From JABIDZ01 sp964402905 (lineage in GTDB: Archaea; Iainarchaeota; Iainarchaeia; Iainarchaeales; JAAZKV01): a stretch of DNA of 25,194 nt. Position numbers and translations under genes: made by a program. Under the pieces are notes generated by a model, which ran no database searches, had not been told where the DNA came from, and saw only the letters and a list, made by a program, of their open reading frames with translations. Location: contig CAYODU010000010.1 of NCBI GenBank assembly GCA_964402905.1, positions 1-25,194 on the forward strand. The letters run 5' to 3'. Shown here piece by piece: positions 1 through 6,854 of this stretch (the stretch's first letter is position 1; every line of letters begins with the position of its first letter).

Positions 1-18
1 TCATTTTAAAAACAACTA

Positions 19-40
19 AAAAAACACTATTTCTAGGACA
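19..40. repeat. Left copy of a 22-bp inverted repeat
   Basis: This segment, with core CACTATTTCTAGGA, recurs as its exact reverse complement at 801-822. The two copies face each other across the single gene at 146-724. The match stops abruptly on both sides, so it is a discrete repeat and not part of a longer duplication. I saw no clear target-site duplication outside the copies. It could be a terminal repeat of a small element, an inversion site, or paired protein-binding sites. Confidence 0.8.
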
Positions 41-145
41 CTTTTTAATAAAAAAGAAGGAAATGTTTTAATAATAGTTATATATTATATATATACATAA
101 GGATTTTTTATTATTATATTAAGACTATTAAAGGAAGTGTTGGGT

Positions 146-724
146 GTGCCACTAAGAGCTTATTTTGTTCAATACAGATTTATTTTGCCAGATACAATAA
201 AACATTCTTCTTATACTTATCAAAAGTTGTTTAGGGCAATTTATGGTTATACTCAAGCCGTCTATAAATCAAATGGAAAGAACTACAAATATCACAGAGC
301 AGGCATTCTTTCAAAGTATCCTTATATTCGTCCTGGTAAGAACTGTGTTATCATACCAACAACTGCTTTCCAATCTCTACAAGATTTTTTTAAAACAGGG
401 CATAATCCTACCCATAATTGGACAGTTAAAGGTGATTGGAAATGCACTTATTTTTTGAACGAGAAAGATATCCCAGAAAAAGAGATTATTGCTTCTCTTG
501 AAGAGCTTTTATCCCGAAAATTTATTGAGGGGCCAGAAGGGCTGATAAAACTTAGTTATGAAATGAAAAGAGCTGCTGAAAAAGGCGCTGATGCAAGCTA
601 TAAATCCTTCCTTGTTAAGGAAGCTCAATCTATTGTGGAGTTAGAATGGTTTAGAGACACTTTTTCGCAATCAAAGATTCTTTTGGAATTCCACGAAAAT
701 TACAAGCAATTAAAAAATAATTAA
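146..724 (+). CDS. Unrecognised protein, 192 residues
   Basis: I do not recognise this protein. It is soluble, with no signal peptide or membrane segment. The N-terminal half is rich in Tyr and aromatic residues (YFVQYRF, YTYQKLF, YKSNGKNYKYH). The C-terminal half is charged and probably helical (KEIIASLEELLSRKF, SYEMKRAAEKG). No transposase, integrase or nuclease motif is visible. The frame is open from a GTG at 137, but the sequence AAAGGAAGTG at 130-139 looks like a ribosome binding site, so the GTG at 146 is the better start. The gene is the only one between the two copies of a 22-bp inverted repeat and is convergent with the winged-helix gene downstream. Function unknown. Confidence 0.7.
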   Translation: MPLRAYFVQYRFILPDTIKHSSYTYQKLFRAIYGYTQAVYKSNGKNYKYHRAGILSKYPYIRPGKNCVIIPTTAFQSLQDFFKTGHNPTHNWTVKGDWKCTYFLNEKDIPEKEIIASLEELLSRKFIEGPEGLIKLSYEMKRAAEKGADASYKSFLVKEAQSIVELEWFRDTFSQSKILLEFHENYKQLKNN

Positions 725-800
725 TTCTTAAAACCCAATTTAGTGGCTTAATTCTTCATTTAATGTATTTATTTGTATTTTCAAAGTGCACACAAAAATA

Positions 801-822
801 TGTCCTAGAAATAGTGTTTTTT
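801..822. repeat. Right copy of a 22-bp inverted repeat
   Basis: This is the exact reverse complement of 19-40. It lies in the short gap between the convergent 3' ends of the unrecognised gene (stop at 724) and the winged-helix gene (stop at 900). The whole unit from outer end to outer end is 804 bp. Confidence 0.8.
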
Positions 823-899
823 GTCTATTTTTTTATTTGTTCTCCTACTAAAAAATATAAATTATTTATTAATTATGCTTTTTTTGGGCTTTATTTTAA

Positions 900-1334
900 T
901 TATGCTGTTTGTTTTAATTCTATTTCTTCTTTTTCTTTCTTTTTCTTTTCTATTTTAACTAATAAGTCCTTTTTTCGCCATTTTCTTTTGCCACCGATGT
1001 TACTTGTTTCTATCAAACCTATGTCCACCATTGTTTTCAGATAGGGATAAAGACTACGCTCATTTTTGTAATCAATTTGGAATAGATCCCATATTCTGCG
1101 CCTTATCTCGTCCATACTGATCCATTCATCAAAACTAATGACACTCACTAGGTGGTATGCTTGTGTATGTTCAGTTAGTTTAAGCACATCCCAAATAGAT
1201 ATTATTTCAGTTTCTTTCTTAGTTTCTTCGCCTTCAGCATATATTTTAGGCATATTCTCAAGCCCCGTTTTGGGATTTGTATCTGTCCTTTGTTTTTTGA
1301 AAATTCCTTTAAAAAAATCTAGTATTCCCATCAT
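900..1334 (-). CDS. Small winged-helix protein, possible transcription regulator
   Basis: This 144-residue protein has a likely helical, basic N-terminus (MMGILDFFKGIFKKQR), a polar linker, and a winged-helix-like core at about residues 60-120. The core includes SMDEIRRRIWDLF, a helix RSLYPYLKTMVDIGLIE and a wing-like GGKRKWRKKD. It ends in a lysine/glutamate-rich tail. The pattern in which a helix is followed by xxGLIE and a basic hairpin is typical of archaeal winged-helix DNA-binding domains, but I cannot assign a named family. There is no Shine-Dalgarno before the ATG at 1334. An AT-rich box about 25 bp upstream suggests a leaderless transcript. Direct repeats upstream (1340-1406) may be its own operators; autoregulation is inference. 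Confidence 0.7.
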   Translation of the reverse strand: MMGILDFFKGIFKKQRTDTNPKTGLENMPKIYAEGEETKKETEIISIWDVLKLTEHTQAYHLVSVISFDEWISMDEIRRRIWDLFQIDYKNERSLYPYLKTMVDIGLIETSNIGGKRKWRKKDLLVKIEKKKKEKEEIELKQTA

Positions 1335-1339
1335 TATAA

Positions 1340-1406
1340 TAATGATAGTAATTACTTAAAATACTTACGCTCATTACGCTTAATTATTGTAATGAACAGT
1401 AATTAC
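1340..1406. promoter_or_regulatory. Paired operator-like repeats upstream of the winged-helix gene
   Basis: TAATGATAGTAATTAC at 1340-1355 is repeated as TAATGAACAGTAATTAC at 1390-1406. Both contain the palindrome GTAATTAC, spaced 51 bp apart. TTACGCT/ATTACGCT also occurs twice in between (about 1365-1380). The cluster sits immediately upstream of the winged-helix start at 1334, where a promoter should be. Confidence 0.5.
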
Positions 1407-1792
1407 CACTTTTAGCGCTTTTGTGCCCAAGTGTGCCTATTTTTTTACAATGTTTTTTCAATTTTTTGAGATTTAGCTATCAATGTTCTTTTGTGTTCTA
1501 AAGTGGGGCTCTTTTTTTGTACTGATTTTGGTATTTTTTATTGCCCTTCATTTTTGATTCAAAGTAACTGTTTGTTTTCTATCTATTTTAACTAATTAAA
1601 TATTTTATGTGTTTTTGATACAGAAGTGATTACTCGACTTTATCCAATTTTCTTATTCTATTTAGAAATAAGCTAACAATTATAAATAATGAGTCCTTTT
1701 ATTTCTTCCATTTTGAAAAAGAAGTTCTTTTATGGCATTTAAAGCAATTTTAAACCATATTTAACCTTATTTTATGTGTTTTATTAGTGGAA
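1407..1792. other. Intergenic region without a supported gene
   Basis: This is AT-rich DNA between the winged-helix promoter and the initiator tRNA gene. I see no open frame with a credible start, no tRNA and no strong hairpin. A 15-bp stretch near 1582 (TCTATTTTAACTAAT) also occurs inside the winged-helix gene near 948, but the flanks do not match. Confidence 0.5.
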
Positions 1793-1867
1793 TAGTGGGG
1801 AGTGGATTTGAACCACTGACCTTCGGGTTATGAGCCCGACGGGCACTCCAGGCTGCCCTACCCCACT
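1793..1867 (-). tRNA. Initiator tRNA-Met (CAU)
   Basis: The minus strand folds as a complete cloverleaf. The acceptor stem AGTGGGG pairs with CCCCACT, the anticodon arm is GGG-CTCATAA-CCC (anticodon CAT at 1830-1832), and the T loop is TTCAAAT. The A1:U72 pair and the three consecutive G:C pairs next to the anticodon loop are hallmarks of archaeal initiator tRNA. The CCA end is not encoded. No intron is present. Confidence 0.95.
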
Positions 1868-1944
1868 ATAAATAACTTCTTTTTTCTTTCTTTAATTGGC
1901 TAAAATTACTTTATTTATTTTTTAAAGCATTTTAAAGCCTTAAA

Positions 1945-1979
1945 AAGCTATTGGAAAGCAGTTTTACTGCATTTAGCTT
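1945..1979 (-). terminator. Imperfect hairpin downstream of tfe
   Basis: AAGCTA (1945-1950) pairs with TAGCTT (1974-1979), and inside it GCAGT (1958-1962) pairs with ACTGC (1966-1970). The hairpin lies about 70 bp past the tfe stop codon and upstream of the initiator tRNA gene, with T-rich DNA around it. It could end tfe transcription or be processed between the two genes. The stem is short, so confidence is low. Confidence 0.35.
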
Positions 1980-2049
1980 AAAAAAGCCCCATTTTTTACT
2001 TTTTTAATTTGGTTTTGTGTTGAATAAATATGTCCAACAAATTGTGTTT

Positions 2050-2586
2050 TTACTCTTTCATTTTGTCCATTATTACTAGTTCTTTCTCTATTTCTTCTAT
2101 ATTCTTCATTATTTCCTTTTGTCTTTTTGGATTGCTTGTTGAATCCATTGTAGCTCCACAACGAGGGCAAACAAAGTTATATTCTGCCGCCAATTCGAAA
2201 GGAAGTCTTTCATTGCACTTTGTGCAATCAAAGAAGTTGTAATCAGACTCTATTCTCTGTTTTTCGGTTAATTTACATATCTTTTCTTTTTGTTGTTCTT
2301 TTATTAGATCTGCAATCCTATCTTTACTAATTATCCAAGTGTAATTATACCAGCCCGTTTTTTGATTCCGGCTTTTCTGGTAACAAGCTATTCCTCGGTA
2401 ATGCAATCGGTTTAGAATTGCTCTTACTTCAGTCACTTTTTTTTGCATTTTCTTTGAAACATCTTCATCAGTAAAGCTTTTTCTCTTTTTTTCGCATATT
2501 TTTACCAAATCAACTGCTTCCTGACCCCCAACCGTTTCAAGAAAGTCTTTGACTATACTTAAATCAGTAAGAGATTTTTGAGGCAT
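2050..2586 (-). CDS. tfe: Transcription factor E (TFIIE-alpha homologue)
   Basis: TFE is an archaeal basal transcription factor. It helps RNA polymerase open the promoter together with TBP and TFB. The 178-residue product has the standard order: a winged-helix domain at about residues 5-90 (including EVRAILNRLHYRGIACYQ), a charged coiled linker, a zinc ribbon with C121-x2-C124 and C140-x2-C143, and a charged helical tail. Its length matches the family. The ATG at 2586 is preceded by AAGGAGAAT at good spacing. It lies 20 bp downstream of the trm56-like gene on the same strand, so the two are probably one operon. Confidence 0.95.
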   Translation of the reverse strand: MPQKSLTDLSIVKDFLETVGGQEAVDLVKICEKKRKSFTDEDVSKKMQKKVTEVRAILNRLHYRGIACYQKSRNQKTGWYNYTWIISKDRIADLIKEQQKEKICKLTEKQRIESDYNFFDCTKCNERLPFELAAEYNFVCPRCGATMDSTSNPKRQKEIMKNIEEIEKELVIMDKMKE

Positions 2587-2606
2587 AAAATATTCTCCTT
2601 GCTAAA

Positions 2607-3140
2607 CTATTTTAAACCAATAACCTTTTTCCCATGCTTTTGAGGCACAATTTTTCTATTTGCCCCACTAAATACATTTCCTAATTCTTTGCCTTGTTGT
2701 ATTCTATCTAAAAATATTGATAGAGCTGCTATTTCACTGTGGGGTTGTTGTGTTACCCCTATATTATAATCTGATAAATGATATACTTCTCTCTCAACTT
2801 TTTGCGAACCTATAATAACACAAATCTTTTTGTGTTTCATTATTGCTTCTTCCTTTTCTTGTACTGCCTCTCCATACATTGTTAAGTGCACAAGACAATA
2901 ACCTTTTTTCTTTATTTTTTTTAATTCTGTTTCCCAACTTTTTACAAAAACTACTTTGAATTTGCTTCCCCACCTTTCATTAACTCCCTTTATTGTATTC
3001 AAAATACTCTCGTCCTTTTCTCCGCAAATAATTATTCGCTTTGCTCCAAGGGCTCTTGAAACCAACGCACAGTGACTTGTTACTCGATAGTCCCTTACTT
3101 CTCTATGCCCATACCTAAAAACAATTATTTCTTGTTTCAC
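2607..3140 (-). CDS. trm56: tRNA (cytidine(56)-2'-O)-methyltransferase, Trm56 family
   Basis: Trm56 is an archaeal SPOUT-class enzyme that 2'-O-methylates C56 in the T loop of tRNA using S-adenosylmethionine. The N-terminal signature EIIVFRYGHREVRDYRVTSH, followed by CALVSRALGAKRIII, is characteristic. Later come VVFVKSW, VHLTMYG and ICVIIGSQKVEREVYHLSDYNIGVTQQPHSEIAALSIFLDR, which form the knotted cofactor region. The frame extends to a TTG at 3218, but the GTG at 3140 follows GGTGGG and places the start just before the family's first strand, giving 177 residues. It is first in a likely operon with tfe. Confidence 0.92.
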   Translation of the reverse strand: MKQEIIVFRYGHREVRDYRVTSHCALVSRALGAKRIIICGEKDESILNTIKGVNERWGSKFKVVFVKSWETELKKIKKKGYCLVHLTMYGEAVQEKEEAIMKHKKICVIIGSQKVEREVYHLSDYNIGVTQQPHSEIAALSIFLDRIQQGKELGNVFSGANRKIVPQKHGKKVIGLK

Positions 3141-3302
3141 TTGCCCACCAGTAAATATTGTGTTATAACCCTTTATTATTTTGTTGCTTGCCCTTGCGAG
3201 AGAAAATGCGTTTTGCAATCTTTTAAAAAGGTTTCCAGAGCAATTTTTTTATTAGTGGTGGGCTGATAATATTAACGGCTCTTAGAGTATATTTATTTGC
3301 AA

Positions 3303-3321
3303 ACAAATACAAAGTATTTGT
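3303..3321. repeat. Short palindrome between trm56 and tRNA-Lys
   Basis: ACAAATAC (3303-3310) and GTATTTGT (3314-3321) form a perfect 8-bp stem with a 3-base loop, about 20 bp before the tRNA-Lys(UUU) gene. An AT-rich TATATTTATTT just upstream (about 3287-3297) is a plausible promoter for the tRNA. The palindrome may be a binding site; its role is unknown. Confidence 0.4.
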
Positions 3322-3339
3322 GGCCCCTAATTTAAAGGT

Positions 3340-3412
3340 GGCCCCGTAGCTCAGTTGGTAGAGCACTGGACTTTTAATCCAGGTGTCCAGGGTTCGAATC
3401 CCTGCGGGGTCG
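3340..3412 (+). tRNA. tRNA-Lys (UUU)
   Basis: A full cloverleaf is visible. The acceptor GGCCCCG pairs with CGGGGTC, the D arm contains AGCTCAGTTGGTAGAGC, the anticodon loop is CTTTTAA with TTT at 3373-3375, and the T loop is TTCGAAT. The discriminator is G and CCA is not encoded. No intron is present. Confidence 0.96.
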
Positions 3413-3462
3413 CTTAATTATAATTATTAAATTAAATTATTCTAAATTGACAAGGTGTTTAT

Positions 3463-4065
3463 ATGCCGATTGCAATAAATTTTAAGATTTGTGATAATTC
3501 GCCGGATTGTTTGGCCCTTCCAGTTTGTCCTGTAAAAGCTTTTTATTTTGACAACAAAAAGAAAACCCTTGTTATAGACAATAGTAAATGCATTAATTGT
3601 GGGGTATGTGAAAATGTTTGCCAAGTGGGTGCAATAAGATTTGCAAAAACACAAGAAGAATTTCAGCAGATTCAAAAAGAAATTGCCAATGACCCGCGCA
3701 AAGTCTCTGATCTTTTTGTTGATCGTTATGGTGCAGAACCTCAAGCCGGAGAATTTTTTTGTTCGAAAGAAAAGTTTGATATTCAAATTTTACAAGCAAC
3801 AAAGCCAGCAGTGATTGAGTGTTTTGATGAAAATTCAATCCATTGCCTAGTCGAATCAATCCCAATAAAGAAATTATTTGAGGGAAAAAATATTTTGTAT
3901 AGAAAGTTTGCTGTTGAAGAAGAATCATTCAAGGAAAGATATTCTGTAAAAGAATTGCCTTGTTTACTTTTTTTTGACAAAGGAAGATTGATTGCAAAAA
4001 TTGAAGGCTTTTTTTCGCATTTGAGAGAAGAAGAGCTCAAGAAACAGATAAACAAATACTTATAA
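3463..4065 (+). CDS. Ferredoxin domain fused to a thioredoxin-like domain
   Basis: The N-terminal part (about residues 1-60) is a 2[4Fe-4S] ferredoxin domain, with C10, C16, C22-Pro and then C43-x2-C46-x2-C49-x3-C53. The C-terminal part (about 105-200) looks like a thioredoxin fold: a strand (KPAVIECFD), a helix region, then SVKELPCLLFFDKGRLIAKIEGF with P166 at the usual cis-proline position. The usual CxxC is absent; only C120 and C128 lie near that site, so it is not a classical disulfide reductase. An electron-transfer or redox-sensing role is inference. The ATG at 3463 follows AAGGTG. The gene sits alone between two lysine tRNA genes. Confidence 0.85.
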   Translation: MPIAINFKICDNSPDCLALPVCPVKAFYFDNKKKTLVIDNSKCINCGVCENVCQVGAIRFAKTQEEFQQIQKEIANDPRKVSDLFVDRYGAEPQAGEFFCSKEKFDIQILQATKPAVIECFDENSIHCLVESIPIKKLFEGKNILYRKFAVEEESFKERYSVKELPCLLFFDKGRLIAKIEGFFSHLREEELKKQINKYL

Positions 4066-4104
4066 ATTCTCTTTCAAAGAATTTTTTAGAGAACAAGAAT
4101 TATT

Positions 4105-4177
4105 GGTCCCGTAGCTCAGTTGGTAGAGCACCAGACTCTTAATCTGGGTGTCCGGGGTTCGAATCCCCGCGGGATCG
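4105..4177 (+). tRNA. tRNA-Lys (CUU)
   Basis: The acceptor GGTCCCG pairs with CGGGATC. The anticodon stem CCAGA/TCTGG encloses the loop CTCTTAA with anticodon CTT at 4138-4140. The T arm is CGGGG-TTCGAAT-CCCCG and the discriminator is G. CCA is not encoded. The body closely resembles the UUU isoacceptor at 3340-3412, so both lysine codons are served by neighbouring genes. Confidence 0.96.
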
Positions 4178-4252
4178 CGTTTAATTATTACAATAAAAAG
4201 AGTATTTTTGAAAGTGATTATTAAAAAGCTTTTCATGTGCTTTTTTATTTAT

Positions 4253-4326
4253 GGGACCGTAGCTCAGCCTGGGAGAGCAATCGGCTGAAGACCGGTGTGT
4301 CGCGGGTTCAAATCTCGCCGGTCCCA
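4253..4326 (+). tRNA. tRNA-Phe (GAA)
   Basis: The acceptor GGGACCG pairs with CGGTCCC, with A as discriminator. The anticodon arm ATCGG-CTGAAGA-CCGGT has GAA at 4287-4289. The T arm is GCGGG-TTCAAAT-CTCGC with one G:U pair. No CCA and no intron are encoded. Confidence 0.95.
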
Positions 4327-4420
4327 TATTTTTTCTATTTATTTTTTTTCAGAAAGTTATAATTGATTTTATTCTTTCAAATCAAATTTTATTTTTTCAA
4401 AATTTCTTAATAAAAATAGA

Positions 4421-4443
4421 TATGGGAGCAAAGCGCTCCCATA
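4421..4443. terminator. Strong 9-bp hairpin between tRNA-Phe and the lysine peptide gene
   Basis: TATGGGAGC (4421-4429) pairs perfectly with GCTCCCATA (4435-4443) around a 5-base loop. It lies in the gap between the convergent tRNA-Phe gene and the minus-strand gene at 4476-4529. On the minus strand it is followed by a T-rich stretch, so it probably ends or stabilises that short transcript. Confidence 0.6.
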
Positions 4444-4475
4444 GTTAAAAATTATTTTCACAAAAAAGTTACTAC

Positions 4476-4529
4476 TTAAAGTCTCTTTTTCTTTTTCTTA
4501 GCAACTTTTTTCTTTTTCTTTGCAGCCAT
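4476..4529 (-). CDS. 17-residue lysine-rich peptide
   Basis: A very short frame encodes MAAKKKKKVAKKKKKRL and ends with TAA. Translation is supported by a near-perfect ribosome binding site, GGAGGG, 8 bases before the ATG. A strong hairpin lies about 32 bp beyond the stop. The codons mix AAA and AAG, so this is not a simple homopolymer run. Such a peptide would be expected to bind nucleic acid or the ribosome, but this is inference. It is not the usual Arg-rich ribosomal protein L41e. It is far below the length cut-offs used in routine annotation and could easily be missed. Confidence 0.6.
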   Translation of the reverse strand: MAAKKKKKVAKKKKKRL

Positions 4530-4796
4530 GTAACAATCCCTCCAAAAAATTTAACTGAAATAATTAGTATTTACTCCTATTTAAACTTTTTTATTTTCGC
4601 TTTTGGATTTTTTTTGAAAATATTTTTTCTTTTTACATAAAAAAATATTTTTTAATCAAAATAATATTTTTTTCTGATAAAAAAATGTTAAAAATAAAAG
4701 AAATATTTTTTTTAGGAAACCATTTTTGCTCGCAAAAATAATTTTTTTATATTTATTTTTGCAAAGAAATTTATTTATAATTTAGAAAAAGTTTTT
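4530..4796. other. Very AT-rich gap downstream of the KaiC-like gene
   Basis: This stretch is almost entirely A and T and holds no credible gene. ATTTTTGC (4722-4729) and GCAAAAAT (4732-4739) form a hairpin about 60 bp past the stop of the KaiC-like gene, which may serve as its terminator. The promoter of the lysine peptide gene should lie near 4550-4575, where TATTTAAACTTTT-like sequence is present. Confidence 0.45.
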
Positions 4797-5531
4797 TTAA
4801 ACTTCGTAATCTTCTTCAACGCTGTGAACTTTTATTCCTGTGTCGCCTATTTCTATTGGGTGTAAGTCTTCAGAGTGTTTTGTTGCTCTCATTTTTCTTA
4901 TGTGTAGTGTCCTATTGCTTTGTGTTCCTATTCCCATATAATGCAACATTATTACTCCGTCACTTACAAATTCTTCTACACCATATTTTCCAAATTGTTT
5001 TGAGTCTTCATTAATTTCTGTTGTTAGCATTGTTGTAACCCCAGCTCTTGATAAAAGATAGACAGTTTTTAGCACAGCGTTTCTTATTTCGTGTTCTGTT
5101 TCAAAATTTAGTCCTAGTGCTGGAATAGAATCAATAACAACTCTTTTTGCATGAATCTTTTTTATTGCGCGCATTAATTCAAGCAATAGTTTATCTAAAT
5201 CAAATCCTGTTGCTGGTAAAGAAAATTCTTCGTCGCTAGGTATTCCAATTTTTGCCATTGTTCCATCAATAATTTTTATTTTTCCTTCATCTTCAAGTTT
5301 TCTCATATTCCATCCGAATCGAAGCATATCTTCTCTTATCAATTCTGGTCTCTCATCCAGTGTCAAATATATTCCTGGTTCATCCTGTAGCGCGCCGCTT
5401 ATCAGGTATTGTACTGCAAAAATAGTTTTTCCAGTTCCTGTTGCTCCACTTATTAAAAAGCTTCTACCTTCAGGTAGTCCGCCTTCAATAAGTTTATCAA
5501 AACCCTCAATACCCGTTTTTATTCGATTCAT
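4797..5531 (-). CDS. KaiC-like RecA-superfamily ATPase, single domain
   Basis: This belongs to the archaeal KaiC-like/RadA-related ATPases, which carry one RecA fold and often act in signalling or regulation. Counting from the GTG at 5540, Walker A is GATGTGKT at residues 32-39, the catalytic acid pair is in TLDERPE (about 60-66), and Walker B is RVVIDS (133-138). The N-terminal TGIEGFDKLIEGGLPEGRSFLI is typical. The C-terminal part has LTTEINEDS, GVEEFVSDGVIML and a final RTLHIRKMRATKHSEDLHPIEIG, the normal end of the domain. That GTG forms part of AGTGATAAAG, a ribosome binding site for the ATG at 5531, which I prefer. It follows a secreted-protein gene by about 40 bp on the same strand, so co-transcription is likely. 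The exact partner is unknown. Confidence 0.9.
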   Translation of the reverse strand: MNRIKTGIEGFDKLIEGGLPEGRSFLISGATGTGKTIFAVQYLISGALQDEPGIYLTLDERPELIREDMLRFGWNMRKLEDEGKIKIIDGTMAKIGIPSDEEFSLPATGFDLDKLLLELMRAIKKIHAKRVVIDSIPALGLNFETEHEIRNAVLKTVYLLSRAGVTTMLTTEINEDSKQFGKYGVEEFVSDGVIMLHYMGIGTQSNRTLHIRKMRATKHSEDLHPIEIGDTGIKVHSVEEDYEV

Positions 5532-5579
5532 CTTTATCACTTATATTGTTAGTTTTCTGCTTTATTAATTTTGTCTTGG

Positions 5580-6791
5580 CTATTTTTTTGTTCTTTTTTT
5601 GTATATCTTTCTACCCACATAAATAATCACAAGAATTATGACTATTAATGCTATTATTCCAATTGGATTTGCTGGGGTAAGTGCGGCTCCATCTGCAACA
5701 GAGTAAGCCTGTACGGGTACATTCAATGTGATTTTTTTGTTTGTTGCATCAGTGTCTTGATAAGTAATTTCCAAAACAATGTCTTTTTGACCGGTTGTTG
5801 TATCCGAATTAACTTGTATTTTTGTTTTTATTGTATCCACATCATTTGGTTCTAGTGTTCCGATAAATTGTTTTGGTTTTTCTACTACTCCAAAGTCAGT
5901 ACTTATTTGTGCTATTGTAAAATCAGATTTCCCTTCTCCTTTATTGAATAATTCAATTATTACTTCTGATGTTGTGCCTGCAATAAATGGGAGAGTAGCT
6001 TCTTTTACTGTTGCATCAAATTCAACATTTCCTGCAACTTTGAAACCGATGTATGAGGTGTCGGTTGTTCTTGCCCCTGAAGAGTCTCTATATGAAATAC
6101 TTACTGGCAAAGTATAATTTTTTAGTGTAGCATTTCTATTTACGCTAAGTTTTATTGTTGCCGAAGCAGTTTCTCCAGGTAGTACTTTATCTATATATTT
6201 TGTTGCTGCTCCGATTGGGACAATATCTCTTTCAACAACTGTTCCGGTAGCGGTTATAGTTCTGTCTTCTTGTAATTCTATTGTAATCCCATAAGCTGGG
6301 CTTGTTCCAATATTTTGTATTGTGAGCAAAACTTCTTTTTCTTGCCCGGGAATAAGTCTTTCTGTTGAAGTAGATACTACTGCCAGACTTGGTTGATTTC
6401 CACTTACAATAATTGTAAATGGGCTTCCTACTCCGTTAGGATCATTTTTTGTTTTTATATTAAATGTTAGTGGGTATCCTTGGTTTTCAGCACTTGGGTC
6501 AACATAAACTTTGAATTGGACTAATGCTTTTCCATAATTTTGTATATCTCCAAGATTTTTTTCTTTTTCTTCAACAACCGTGAATGGGTATAAATCGTCT
6601 ATTGATACAGCCACGTCCTTTTGCACTATGTTGTCTTTGTTTTCTAGTTGAACAAGAATTGTGATTGTTGTTCCAGGAACTGCGGGGCTTGGGTCATAAC
6701 TTACTTGGGTTATCTCTGGAGTAGCTGCAAATGCAACTGTCCCTAAAATACCCAAAAAAAATAATATAACCCCTAATCTCAACAAATTCAT
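5580..6791 (-). CDS. Secreted, membrane-anchored protein with repeated Ig-like domains (COG1361-like)
   Basis: The product has 403 residues. An N-terminal signal peptide (about 1-22, MNLLRLGVILFFLGILGTVA) is followed by a long extracellular part made of repeated beta-sandwich segments. Repeated phrases such as PAVPGTTITILVQLENKD, LIPGQEKEVLLTIQNIGTS and FIAGTTSEVIIELFNKGEG are typical of CARDB/NEW3-like domains in archaeal surface proteins. The C-terminus has one membrane helix (about 377-396, IGIIALIVIILVIIYVG) and a short basic cytoplasmic tail, KKRTKK. The protein is therefore anchored with its domains outside the cell. GGGGTG precedes the ATG. It is upstream of and close to the KaiC-like gene. 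It may be part of an envelope or secretion system; the specific role is unknown. Confidence 0.85.
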   Translation of the reverse strand: MNLLRLGVILFFLGILGTVAFAATPEITQVSYDPSPAVPGTTITILVQLENKDNIVQKDVAVSIDDLYPFTVVEEKEKNLGDIQNYGKALVQFKVYVDPSAENQGYPLTFNIKTKNDPNGVGSPFTIIVSGNQPSLAVVSTSTERLIPGQEKEVLLTIQNIGTSPAYGITIELQEDRTITATGTVVERDIVPIGAATKYIDKVLPGETASATIKLSVNRNATLKNYTLPVSISYRDSSGARTTDTSYIGFKVAGNVEFDATVKEATLPFIAGTTSEVIIELFNKGEGKSDFTIAQISTDFGVVEKPKQFIGTLEPNDVDTIKTKIQVNSDTTTGQKDIVLEITYQDTDATNKKITLNVPVQAYSVADGAALTPANPIGIIALIVIILVIIYVGRKIYKKRTKK

Positions 6792-6854
6792 TTAGAACAC
6801 CCCGTGTAATTATTTTGTTTAACAATTATTATAAAATGCTTTCCCTAGTGCTTT

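Noticed and set aside
948..1720. Possible decayed second copy of the winged-helix gene's 3' part (TCTATTTTAACTAAT near 1582 and GAGTCCTTTT near 1691)
   Set aside because: Only short pieces match, in a different spacing, and the surrounding bases do not align. In such AT-rich DNA this can be chance.
1915..1985. Repeats of TTTAAAGC near 1921-1938 as a CRISPR or satellite array
   Set aside because: Only two or three 8-base copies exist, with no regular spacers. This is low-complexity AT-rich DNA.
3141..3218. N-terminal extension of the Trm56 homologue to a TTG start
   Set aside because: The added 26 residues do not resemble the family, and the GTG at 3140 has a ribosome site right before it.
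4476..4529. Reading the lysine peptide as ribosomal protein L41e
   Set aside because: L41e is longer and rich in Arg, Met and Trp; this peptide is almost only Lys and Ala.
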